A stretch of DNA of 14,952 nt from the NCBI GenBank assembly GCA_027021325.1, contig JALUUN010000142.1:1-14952 (forward strand), in the 5' to 3' direction. The notes beneath the pieces are model-generated. The model did not search any database and was not told the origin of the DNA. It saw nothing but the letters and a program-made list of their open reading frames with translations. Position 1 is the first letter of the stretch. Every line of letters begins with the position of its first letter. Below are positions 6,792 to 13,392 of this stretch, one piece after another. This stretch comes from Planctomycetota bacterium (lineage in GTDB: Bacteria; Planctomycetota; UBA1135). Position numbers and translations under genes: made by a program.

Positions 6792-8285
6792 GTGGCCCTC
6801 TCCCTGCGCGCCCGCCTGGTCCTGATCCTGGCCGCGGTCCATCTGGGTGTCCTCGGTTTCCTCGCCGTCTGGGTCGGCAGGGAGATCGAGAGCCGGGGGC
6901 GCGAGGTCGCCCGCTCCCGGGAGGATGCCCTCAAGGGCATGATCCGCGCCGCCAGCCTGGCCTTCCGGCCGCGCAGGGCCGGCGACCTGCGGGAGATCCT
7001 CCTGGAGGGCCCCTGGGAGGAGTTCCCCGAGGCCGTGGTCGTGGATGAACGGATCATCGAACTGGGCGGCGAACTGGTGCCGGTGGGCGCGGTCCTGGCG
7101 CCGGGCGGCAGCCGCCTGCGGCGCCTCGACTTCCCGCTCGAGGAGGTCGTCTCCGCGGTGAGCGCCGCCGCCCACGAGAACCGGGTGGTCTTCGGCGTCG
7201 CCGGGGGCCTCGCTCTGCCCATGGTGGACTCCTTCGGCCGGTCCTGGGGAGGCATCCATCTGGGTTTCCCGCCCCTGCCCTGGGAACGGCCGTCCTGGCT
7301 GCCGGCCCTCCTCGGGGTCGCGGGTGCCACCCTGGCCGGGGCCCTGGCGGTGTACCTGTTCCTGGGCCGGGGGGTCATCGGCCCGGTCGAGCGCCTCGCC
7401 GCCGCCGTTCGCGCCTTCGGCGCCGGCCGCCGTCCGCGTCTGGAGCCCGAGCGTCACGCCCCCGAGTTCCGGGAGCTGGTCGGTGCCTTCGAGGACATGA
7501 TGGAGCGCATCCTCGGCTTCCAGGCGGAGCTCGAGCGGGAGGTGGAGGCCGCCACCCGCCGTGCCCAGGAGGCGGAACGGCGCGCAGCCCGGGGCGAACG
7601 CCTCGCGGCCATGGGCACCCTGGCCGCCGGCCTCGCCCATGAAATCAACTCGCCTCTGGCCGGGGCCCTGCATGGGCTGGAGACCCTGCGGCGGGAGGCC
7701 CGGAGCGAGCGGGCCCGGCGGCACGGAGCACTCACCGCCGAGGCCCTGCAGCGCATCGGCTCCCTGGTCCAGCGCCTTCTGCGGCTGGCGCCGGCCCGGG
7801 CCGAGCCCGGCCGTGCCCGGGTCCAGGAAGTGGCCGCCGGTCTGCCCGACTTCCTCGGGTCGCGCCTGACCCGGGACCGCTTGATCCTGGACCTCCCCGA
7901 GGAGCCTCTGGAGGTGGCCTGCGCCGCGGGCGACCTCTTCCCGGTCCTCCTGAACCTCGTCCAGAACAGCCTCGACGCCCTGGAGGAGCAGCGCTGCGCC
8001 GGGGGCCCGGCCGGGGGAGGAGAGATCCGGATCGCCGGCCGCCGGGAGGCGGGCTGGATCCGCCTGCAGGTCGAGGACGACGGGCCCGGCGTGCCGGCCG
8101 GGGCCCTGGAGCACCTCTTCGAGCCCTTCTATACGACGAAGGAGCCGGGCGAGGGCACCGGCCTCGGCCTGGCCCTGGCCCACGCCACCGTCCGCCAGCT
8201 CGGCGGCAGCATCGAGGCCCGGCCGCGCCCGGGCGGCGGCCTCGTCGTCGAGATCCGTCTGCCCGAGGCCCCTCCGGAGCCGTGA
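6792..8285 (+). CDS. Membrane-bound sensor histidine kinase (NtrB/PilS-like core)
   Basis: A 497-residue two-component sensor kinase. TM1 is about residues 9-27, an extracytoplasmic sensor region about 28-167, TM2 about 169-191, then a HAMP linker (about 193-240) and an Arg/Glu-rich coiled coil. The phosphoacceptor is His283 in AHEINSPL. The ATPase domain has N-box Asn392 (NLVQNSLDAL), G1 DGPG (430-433), F-box FEPFYTTK and G2 GTGLGLALA from Gly455. All catalytic motifs are intact. The sensor region matches no domain I recognise. No response regulator is adjacent, so it is an orphan within this window. Its position four bases after pilC suggests a PilS-like role in controlling pili, which is inference. 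The GTG at 6792 has GAGG only two bases upstream. Confidence 0.94.
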   Translation: MALSLRARLVLILAAVHLGVLGFLAVWVGREIESRGREVARSREDALKGMIRAASLAFRPRRAGDLREILLEGPWEEFPEAVVVDERIIELGGELVPVGAVLAPGGSRLRRLDFPLEEVVSAVSAAAHENRVVFGVAGGLALPMVDSFGRSWGGIHLGFPPLPWERPSWLPALLGVAGATLAGALAVYLFLGRGVIGPVERLAAAVRAFGAGRRPRLEPERHAPEFRELVGAFEDMMERILGFQAELEREVEAATRRAQEAERRAARGERLAAMGTLAAGLAHEINSPLAGALHGLETLRREARSERARRHGALTAEALQRIGSLVQRLLRLAPARAEPGRARVQEVAAGLPDFLGSRLTRDRLILDLPEEPLEVACAAGDLFPVLLNLVQNSLDALEEQRCAGGPAGGGEIRIAGRREAGWIRLQVEDDGPGVPAGALEHLFEPFYTTKEPGEGTGLGLALAHATVRQLGGSIEARPRPGGGLVVEIRLPEAPPEP

Positions 8286-9523
8286 GCGCGCCGCTCCTGC
8301 CGCTGTTGCTCCTCCTCATCGCCTCGGGCACCCTCTCCGGTGCCGAGGCGGCCCTGTTCCGCCTGCGGGGGGCCCACGGAGGCTCCTCCGGCCGCCTCCC
8401 CTGGGCGGCCCGGGCCCTGCTCCGGGATCCCGTCGGCGCCCTGACGGTGATCCTCTTCGCCAACCTCCTGGTCAACCTGGCCTGGTTCCAGACGGCGGGC
8501 ACCTGGGCCCTCTCCGACCCGGAGCTCCCGGCCGCCTGGATCCAGCTGGGGGCCCTTGGCGTGCTGCTCCTCTGCGGAGAGATCCTGCCGAAGATCGCCG
8601 CCGAGGCACGGCCCGCACGTCTCGGTCAGCTGCTCCTGCCCCCGGTCTGGCTCCTGCACCGGGTCTTCGGCCGTCCTGCCCGTGCCCTGGGGGAGTGGCT
8701 GGCTCCCGTCGCCGGGCCGGTGCCCGCCGAGGAGCTCGACGCCGACACCGCCGACGCCCTGCTGCGGACGGCGGCGGACGGTCTCCTGCCGGACAGCGAG
8801 CGCCACCTGCTGCACCAGGTCCTGGAGTTCGGCCGCCTGCGGGCCGGGGCCCTGCGCCGGCCCCTGGCGGACTGCCCGCGGGTGCACCCCGAAGACTCCC
8901 TGGAGAGCGCCTGGGAGGAGATGCGGCGCCACGGCGCCGCCTGGGCCGTGGTCCTGGACGCGGAAGGGCAGGTGGCGGGCGCCGTGGACGGGCTTCACGC
9001 CCCGGCCTCGGGCCGGGTCCGGGACCACCTGCAGCCGGTCCCGGTCCTGCCCGATCTCGCCCCCGTGGCCCAGGGCATCCGCCTCCTCGGCGCGGGCGGG
9101 GCCCCCTTTGTATCCTTGGTGGACGAGTACGGCTCGCCTTCGGGCATCATCGAGCGCGGCCGCTGGGCCGACACCCTCTTGGACAAGCTCCCGGACCCCC
9201 CCGCCGGCCAGCTGCCGCTCATCGTCCCCCTCGGCCGGGAACGCTGGCTGGTGGACGCCAGCCTGCCGCTCCATGTCTTCGCCGAGCGCTTCGGCGACCC
9301 CGGACCCGTGGACGTCCGGGTCGAGACCCTGGGCGGCCTGCTCCAGGAGCGCCTGGGGAGGGTCCTCCGGGTCGGCGACCGCATGCGCCTGGGGGGGATC
9401 CAGGGCGGCTGGGAGCTGGTTCTCGTGCGCGCCGACGGCCAGCGTCCGACGAAGATCGAACTCCGCCGCCTGCCGCCCAACGACGGCACCCCGCGCACCC
9501 ATCCCCGGGCCGGGACCGAGTGA
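8282..9523 (+). CDS. CNNM/CorC-type DUF21 membrane protein, full length
   Basis: A 413-residue membrane protein of the DUF21-CBS-CorC_HlyC family, linked to divalent cation (Mg/Co) transport or efflux. The DUF21 transmembrane domain spans about 2-135, with the family's Gly-X-Glu (SGAE, Glu22) in the first helix and GEILPK (Glu100, Pro103, Lys104) in a later one. A CBS pair follows (about 200-310), the second with LVDEYGSPSGI as in typical family members, though the usual T-X-E-D after it reads IERGRWAD. The C-terminal CorC_HlyC domain (about 325-400) includes the RWLVDASLPL strand. The GTG start overlaps the kinase stop (GTGA) with GGAG two bases before it. Transported ion and direction cannot be read from sequence. 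Confidence 0.92.
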   Translation: MSAPLLPLLLLLIASGTLSGAEAALFRLRGAHGGSSGRLPWAARALLRDPVGALTVILFANLLVNLAWFQTAGTWALSDPELPAAWIQLGALGVLLLCGEILPKIAAEARPARLGQLLLPPVWLLHRVFGRPARALGEWLAPVAGPVPAEELDADTADALLRTAADGLLPDSERHLLHQVLEFGRLRAGALRRPLADCPRVHPEDSLESAWEEMRRHGAAWAVVLDAEGQVAGAVDGLHAPASGRVRDHLQPVPVLPDLAPVAQGIRLLGAGGAPFVSLVDEYGSPSGIIERGRWADTLLDKLPDPPAGQLPLIVPLGRERWLVDASLPLHVFAERFGDPGPVDVRVETLGGLLQERLGRVLRVGDRMRLGGIQGGWELVLVRADGQRPTKIELRRLPPNDGTPRTHPRAGTE

Positions 9524-9529
9524 GGGGCC

Positions 9530-10498
9530 GTGGCCGGCACCCTCTTCCTCCTCCTTGCGGCCCTGGCGCTGAGCGCCCTCTTCGCCGGTTCGGAGACCGC
9601 CTACTACGCCGTCAACCGCCTGCGCCTGGAGCACGAACCCCGTCCCGACTGGCGGCAGCGCCTTCTCGCCGGGCTGACGCGGAACCCGGCCTTCTTCCTG
9701 GCCACCCTCCTGGTCGGCAACAACCTGGCGAACCAGCTTGCCGAGGCCTCCAGCCGCGCTCTCCTCGGCGCCTGGCAGGTGCCGCCCTGGGCTTCCCTCC
9801 TGGTCCTGACGCCCGTGGTCTTCCTCGTGGGAGAGGTCGGCCCCAAGCAGTTCATGCTGCACCGGCCGGAGCGCCGGCTCCTGGCCGTGGCCCCGGTCCT
9901 GGCCCTCTGCCGGATCCTCTTCCTTCCCCTGGCCCTGCCCCTGGTCTTCGTCGCCAGGGTCCTGCGCGGCGGGGGCGAGGAGGCGGCCCTGGGACGGGCG
10001 CAGCTGGCACGCCTCTTCCTCGAGGGCCGCCGCTCCGCCCATCCCGAGGCGGCGGTGCTCCAGGCCGCCTACGGTGCCTTGAGCTCCCGGGGGCGGGGCC
10101 TGCGCTCCTTCCTGCGGCCGCGCGTTCCGATCCTCCCTGTGCGGGTGGAGCGGGCGGCGGCCCTCCAGCAGCTGCGGGAGGCCTCGCCGGGTTTCCTCCT
10201 GCTCCGCGAACCGGGGAGTCCCCGGCCCTGGCTCCTCCTCCCGGGAGACCGCCTCGTCCTGGCGCCACCCGAGCTCCCGCCGCGGGAACTGGCGCGGCCG
10301 ATCCCGGCCCTCGACGCCGCCATGGACCTGGCGGCCGCCGTCCAGCGCCTGGCCCGCTCCGGCGCCGCGCACGCCGTCGTCCTGGAGGAAGGGCAGGTCC
10401 TGGGCGTCCTGGATCTGGAGGCCGTGCTCCTGCGCCTCCTCGACCCCGAGGGCGGCCTCTCCCGCCGCCCGCCGACCCCGATCCCCGTTCCGTCATGA
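9530..10498 (+). CDS. Second DUF21 membrane protein, lacking the CorC_HlyC domain
   Basis: A 322-residue paralogue of the preceding gene product. The DUF21 domain (about 2-145) has AGSETAYYAVNRLRL near the start (Glu22) and GEVGPK (Glu102, Pro105, Lys106), both family hallmarks. The cytoplasmic part holds two weak CBS-like segments (about 195-245 and 250-305; GAAHAVVLEEGQVLGVLD is the clearest) and then ends, so the C-terminal CorC_HlyC domain of its neighbour is missing. Tandem DUF21 genes are seen in other bacteria; working as a heteromeric pair is inference. The GTG start comes six bases after the previous stop, with GAGGGG two bases before it. The stop overlaps the next start (ATGA). Confidence 0.9.
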   Translation: MAGTLFLLLAALALSALFAGSETAYYAVNRLRLEHEPRPDWRQRLLAGLTRNPAFFLATLLVGNNLANQLAEASSRALLGAWQVPPWASLLVLTPVVFLVGEVGPKQFMLHRPERRLLAVAPVLALCRILFLPLALPLVFVARVLRGGGEEAALGRAQLARLFLEGRRSAHPEAAVLQAAYGALSSRGRGLRSFLRPRVPILPVRVERAAALQQLREASPGFLLLREPGSPRPWLLLPGDRLVLAPPELPPRELARPIPALDAAMDLAAAVQRLARSGAAHAVVLEEGQVLGVLDLEAVLLRLLDPEGGLSRRPPTPIPVPS

Positions 10499-10926
10499 AC
10501 CCTGCCCGTCTCCCTGCCCGCCCTTCCGCCGCGACCTGGATCCTGGCAGCGGTGGCCCTTCTTCTGGTCCTCGATCGCTGGCGTGCGCCGCTTCCCGTGG
10601 CCGCCCAGACCGCCGACAGCGGGCACCGCTACGTCGCCGTCACTGGTCCCTACCAGGAGGGGGTCTCCCTGCTCTACGTCCTCGACCAGGTCACCCAGCA
10701 CCTGGCGGTCTACGAGGCCCGGGGCGGCGCCCCGAACAGCCACGAGGTGAACCTGGTCGCGGTCCGCAACATCAGCCTGGACACCCTGCTGCCCGCCTAC
10801 AACGACGAGTCCGACTACACCTGGCAGGAGCTGCGGGAGGAGTTCGAACGGCGCGGCCTCCTGCCGCCGGAAGAAGCCGAAGCCGGGGCCTCCGCCCCCG
10901 CGGGCGAGAAGGAGGGGGACGGTTGA
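10495..10926 (+). CDS. Short exported or membrane-anchored protein of unknown function
   Basis: A 143-residue protein I cannot assign to a named family. An N-terminal hydrophobic stretch (about 13-26) after two arginines, followed by VAAQTADSG, reads as a signal peptide or anchor, so the rest is probably outside the cytoplasm. Residues 45-95 form the conserved-looking core: RYVAVTGPYQ, SLLYVLDQVTQHLAVYEARGG and VNLVAVRNI, strand-like segments resembling small exported proteins I associate with Planctomycetota. The C-terminal 40 residues are charged (Glu/Arg) and then Ala/Gly-rich and probably unstructured. It has no catalytic motif or cysteine. The ATG overlaps the stop of the DUF21 gene by four bases, so it is probably the last gene of the pilus-kinase-DUF21 operon. 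Confidence 0.84.
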   Translation: MNPARLPARPSAATWILAAVALLLVLDRWRAPLPVAAQTADSGHRYVAVTGPYQEGVSLLYVLDQVTQHLAVYEARGGAPNSHEVNLVAVRNISLDTLLPAYNDESDYTWQELREEFERRGLLPPEEAEAGASAPAGEKEGDG

Positions 10927-10961
10927 GCGGGACCTCGAAGCGGTCAGAGGGGGGCGGCGGC

Positions 10962-10993
10962 CCAGGCCCGGACAGGGCTTCCCGTGGGCCTGG
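10962..10993 (+). terminator. Intergenic hairpin, possible terminator of the long operon
   Basis: CCAGGCCC (10962-10969) pairs perfectly with GGGCCTGG (10986-10993). Inside the 16-base loop, GGG (10975-10977) can pair with CCC (10981-10983) across CTT, giving an extended structure. It begins 35 bases after the stop of the exported-protein gene, where a terminator would be expected. No T-tract follows, so a Rho-independent role is uncertain. Confidence 0.4.
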
Positions 10994-11000
10994 AGGCCGT

Positions 11001-11006
11001 TAGGAT
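11001..11006 (+). promoter_or_regulatory. Possible -10 element upstream of the HTH-rsmA-dnaG genes
   Basis: TAGGAT at 11001-11006 matches four of six bases of TATAAT and lies in the only sizeable non-coding gap of the window (10927-11081), about 75 bases before the GTG at 11082. A -35 partner is poor (TTCCCG at 10979-10984, 16-base spacing, inside the hairpin). The rest of the gap shows nothing I can name. Confidence 0.25.
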
Positions 11007-11071
11007 GCCCCCTGAACCGGCCCGGCGCCCGCCGCCTGCGGCCGCGCCCATCCACGACCATCCGCAGCGAC

Positions 11072-11075
11072 GGAG
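11072..11075 (+). promoter_or_regulatory. Ribosome binding site for a GTG start
   Basis: GGAG ends six bases before the GTG at 11082, near-ideal spacing. It supports this GTG as the start of the helix-turn-helix protein. Confidence 0.6.
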
Positions 11076-11081
11076 ACCGAC

Positions 11082-11624
11082 GTGTCCGAGAACGACTTCC
11101 TGTCCTTCGACCGTGCCCTCGAGAAGCTCTCCCTGGAGGAGGAGGATCTCAAGCGCCTGATTTCCGCCGGTGAGATCCGGGCCTTCCGTGACGGCTCGAA
11201 GATGCGCCTCCGGGCCGAGGACGTCGACCGGGTCGCCCAGGATCTGGGGGTCGCCGAGAGCGTCGGCGAGGAGGAGGCCGGGGAGGTCCTCGAGGTCGAG
11301 GAGGTCCTGTTCACCGAGTCCGCCGAGGATGAAGGCATGGTCACGACCCAGCTCTCCGAGGAGGACACCCTTCTGGACGACGATCTCGAGGAGGTCGAAG
11401 TCGCCGAGGAACCGGCCCCGGCGGCCCGTCCCTCCCGGAGTGCCCGCTCGGGGGCCCGATCCCGGATCGAAGAACCGGAGGCCCAGGAGACCGGTTTCCA
11501 GGTCCTGTGCTACGTGGCGACCTTCTTCCTGCTCCTCTACGGCGGGGTCTTCGTCCTCGGCATGCTGTCGGCGCGCTCCAACGGCATGACCGACGGCGTC
11601 GTGAACATGGTCCACGGCGAGTGA
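11082..11624 (+). CDS. Excisionase/MerR-like HTH protein with C-terminal membrane helix
   Basis: A 180-residue protein of unknown role. Residues 5-56 look like a helix-turn-helix of the HTH_17/excisionase (MerR-like) type: ALEKLSLEEEDLKRLISAGE, then the wing-like RAFRDGSKMRLRAEDVDRVA. Residues about 60-112 are strongly acidic and 113-130 are Arg/Ser-rich, both probably disordered. Residues 139-163 form one hydrophobic transmembrane helix, leaving a 17-residue tail. The likely topology has the N-terminal domain in the cytoplasm. DNA binding is suggested by family resemblance only; in such proteins the domain may bind protein instead. No integrase is nearby, so an excisionase function is unlikely. 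It starts at GTG with a good ribosome binding site, after the 155-base gap, and is probably first in its operon. Its stop overlaps the next GTG (GTGA). Confidence 0.9.
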   Translation: MSENDFLSFDRALEKLSLEEEDLKRLISAGEIRAFRDGSKMRLRAEDVDRVAQDLGVAESVGEEEAGEVLEVEEVLFTESAEDEGMVTTQLSEEDTLLDDDLEEVEVAEEPAPAARPSRSARSGARSRIEEPEAQETGFQVLCYVATFFLLLYGGVFVLGMLSARSNGMTDGVVNMVHGE

Positions 11625-12550
11625 GCCCGGCGGCCGGGATTCCGGTCCCCCGACAACGGCGCCCGGGCCCGCCCGGGCGCCGTCCCTGGTTCCCGCCCCT
11701 CCTGCTCCTGTTCCTGGCCTGCCAACCGGCCGAGGACTCCTGGGAACCCGGGGCCGAGGCCTGGCTCCTCCACGGCTTGGTCCTGGTCCCTGCGCCGGCG
11801 GGGGACGGGGCCCCGCCCCTCCTCCTGGGGCGCTTCGAGGTGACGGCCGCGGAGTTCCGCGGGGGGCACCCGCGGGCCGGCGCCGAGGCCCTCCTGCCGG
11901 CTACCGGCCTCAGCCATGCCGAGGCCCGCGCCTGGGCCCGCCAGCGGGGCCTGCGCCTGCCCCGCTGGGAGGAGTGGGCGGCCCTCGCCGGCCGCAGCGC
12001 CTATCCCTGGGGGGAAGTCTTCCGCTGGGGACATGCCAACACCCTGGAGCTGGGCATCGGGGAGCCCCTGCCGGTGGGGGTCTTCGAGTCCGGCCGCAGC
12101 CCCTACGGCGCCTACGATCTGGTCGGCAACGTCTGGGAGTGGCTCGAAGACGTCCCGCCGCTCGATCCCCACGAGGAGGAGCGGTTGGAGCTCCTCGGTT
12201 CGCCGGCGGTCGGCGGGCTGCCCCGGGCGGCGGCCGCCGGCGGTTCCTGGGCGGCGGCGGTCTCCCGCGGGCCCCGCGGCGCCCGCGGCGGCATGCTCCG
12301 GGTCTGGCGCCTGGAGGCGGGGACCCGGAGCGGGGATCTCGGCTTCCGGGTCGCCGGCGAGGCCCTGCCCTGGATGCTCGAGCATGGCCAGCCCCTGTGG
12401 CTGCGCGCCGGGGAGAAGGGCCGGGCCTGGATCCGGGAGGTCTTCCGCGCCTGGGATCCCGGCCTGCGCCGGCAGCTGGCCCGGGCCCTCGAGGAGGCCG
12501 GCGCCGACCGTGCCTTCTGTGCGGCCCTGCGCGAGCCTGGAAGGCCATGA
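11621..12550 (+). CDS. Lipoprotein with a non-catalytic formylglycine-enzyme-type (SUMF1) domain
   Basis: A 309-residue protein. A basic N-terminus (RRP at 20-22) precedes a hydrophobic run and lipobox LFLAC with Cys34, predicting a lipid-anchored envelope protein. Residues about 55-250 show the FGE-sulfatase (SUMF1) fold: GRFEVTAAEF, LSHAEARAWARQRGLRLPRWEEWAALA, YPWGE, GAYDLVGNVWEW (GNVWEW at 169-174), GGSW (207-210) and LGFRVAG (GFR at 241-243). Active formylglycine-generating enzymes carry two cysteines after GGS; here there are none, and the only other cysteine is Cys300. Sulfatase activation is therefore unlikely, and a binding or scaffold role, as in many SUMF1-like proteins, is inferred. 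The GTG at 11621 overlaps the previous stop; no later ATG, GTG or TTG precedes the lipobox. The stop overlaps the rsmA start (ATGA). Confidence 0.88.
   Translation: MSPAAGIPVPRQRRPGPPGRRPWFPPLLLLFLACQPAEDSWEPGAEAWLLHGLVLVPAPAGDGAPPLLLGRFEVTAAEFRGGHPRAGAEALLPATGLSHAEARAWARQRGLRLPRWEEWAALAGRSAYPWGEVFRWGHANTLELGIGEPLPVGVFESGRSPYGAYDLVGNVWEWLEDVPPLDPHEEERLELLGSPAVGGLPRAAAAGGSWAAAVSRGPRGARGGMLRVWRLEAGTRSGDLGFRVAGEALPWMLEHGQPLWLRAGEKGRAWIREVFRAWDPGLRRQLARALEEAGADRAFCAALREPGRP
11656..11683 (+). repeat. 13-base-pair perfect inverted repeat within the 5' end of the lipoprotein gene
   Basis: ACGGCGCCCGGGC (11656-11668) and GCCCGGGCGCCGT (11671-11683) are exact reverse complements separated by CC. The hairpin starts 32 bases after the stop of the helix-turn-helix gene and covers codons 12-21 of the lipoprotein gene. 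It is placed like a terminator or attenuator but has no T-tract. Confidence 0.7.
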
Positions 12551-13392
12551 AGCGGCGCGAGCTCCAGGAACTCCTGGCGCGCCAAGGGCTCGCGCCGCGT
12601 CACCGCCTGGGCCAGAACTTCCTCGTGGAGCCGGACCTGCTCCGGGCCCTGGTGCGCGAGGCCGGGGTTGCCGCCGGCGATGCGGTCCTGGAGATCGGGC
12701 CGGGGGCCGGTGGGCTCACCCGGCCGCTCCTGGAGGCCGGGGCCCGGGTCCTGGCGGTGGAGGTGGATCCGGGTCTCGCCAGCCTCCTGCGCGAACTCCT
12801 GGCGGCGCCCCTGGCCGAGGGCCGCCTGCGCCTCGTCGAGGGGGACGTCCTGGGCCCGGACCCGGCCTTCCACCCGAGGGTCGAGACCTGGTGGGCGGAG
12901 GTCCGGCGGCCGCGGGTGGTGGCGAACCTGCCCTACGGAATCTCGGGCCCCCTCCTGGCCCGGCTGGCGGGGCGGCCGCTCCGGGGGGCGAGCCTCCTCC
13001 TCCAGCAGGAGCTCGTGGACCGGGCCCTCGGCCGCCGTCTCCGGGACCGGGGGCCGCTGGCGGTGCTCCTGCACCTGGCTTTCCGGGCCCGGGCGGGCCG
13101 GCGTCTGCCCCCGGAGGTCTTCTGGCCTCGGCCCCGGGTCCACTCCGCCGTCCTGCATCTGGAACCCCGGGAGGATGCCCTGCCCGCGGAGGCCTGGCCC
13201 CGGGTGCGGGGCTGGTTGCGGGTGGCCTTCGCCGAGCGCCGGAAGATGCTCCTGCCCCGGCTGCGGGAGCAGGCCCCCCCCCTGGCCCGGGTCCTGGAGG
13301 AGGCCGGGGTCGAGGCGGCGCTGCGGCCCGAGGAGCTGTCCCTCGACGACTGGGAAGGCATCCTGCGCCGGGCTATCCTGGAGGGGTTGTAG
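12547..13392 (+). CDS. rsmA: 16S rRNA (adenine-N6,N6) dimethyltransferase RsmA/KsgA
   Basis: A 281-residue enzyme of normal family length. RsmA dimethylates two adjacent adenines in helix 45 of 16S rRNA (A1518 and A1519 in E. coli numbering) with S-adenosylmethionine, a late step in 30S assembly; loss gives kasugamycin resistance. The start shows HRLGQNFL, typical of the family. The SAM site is EIGPGAGGLT (from Glu49), with AVEVD closing the next strand and EGDVL after it. The catalytic motif IV is NLPYGIS (127-133). The C-terminal domain has VFWPRPRVHSAVLHL and AFAERRKML, matching the family's F-P-X-P-X-V-X-S-A and F-X-X-R-R-K. The usual K-X-Y-G before the motif VI strand is degraded to RDRGPLAV. 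The ATG overlaps the lipoprotein stop by four bases. Confidence 0.97.
   Translation: MKRRELQELLARQGLAPRHRLGQNFLVEPDLLRALVREAGVAAGDAVLEIGPGAGGLTRPLLEAGARVLAVEVDPGLASLLRELLAAPLAEGRLRLVEGDVLGPDPAFHPRVETWWAEVRRPRVVANLPYGISGPLLARLAGRPLRGASLLLQQELVDRALGRRLRDRGPLAVLLHLAFRARAGRRLPPEVFWPRPRVHSAVLHLEPREDALPAEAWPRVRGWLRVAFAERRKMLLPRLREQAPPLARVLEEAGVEAALRPEELSLDDWEGILRRAILEGL

Noticed and set aside
8695..10494. Long plus-strand open frame upstream of, and in frame with, the small exported protein
   Set aside because: It overlaps both DUF21 genes in another frame and is low-complexity Arg/Pro/Gly sequence; the real gene starts at ATG 10495 with a signal sequence.
11082..11250. Excisionase of a mobile element
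   Set aside because: No integrase, attachment repeat or tRNA is nearby, and the protein has a membrane helix, which excisionases lack.
11621..12550. Active formylglycine-generating enzyme or sulfatase-maturation system
   Set aside because: The catalytic cysteines are absent and no sulfatase gene is in the window.
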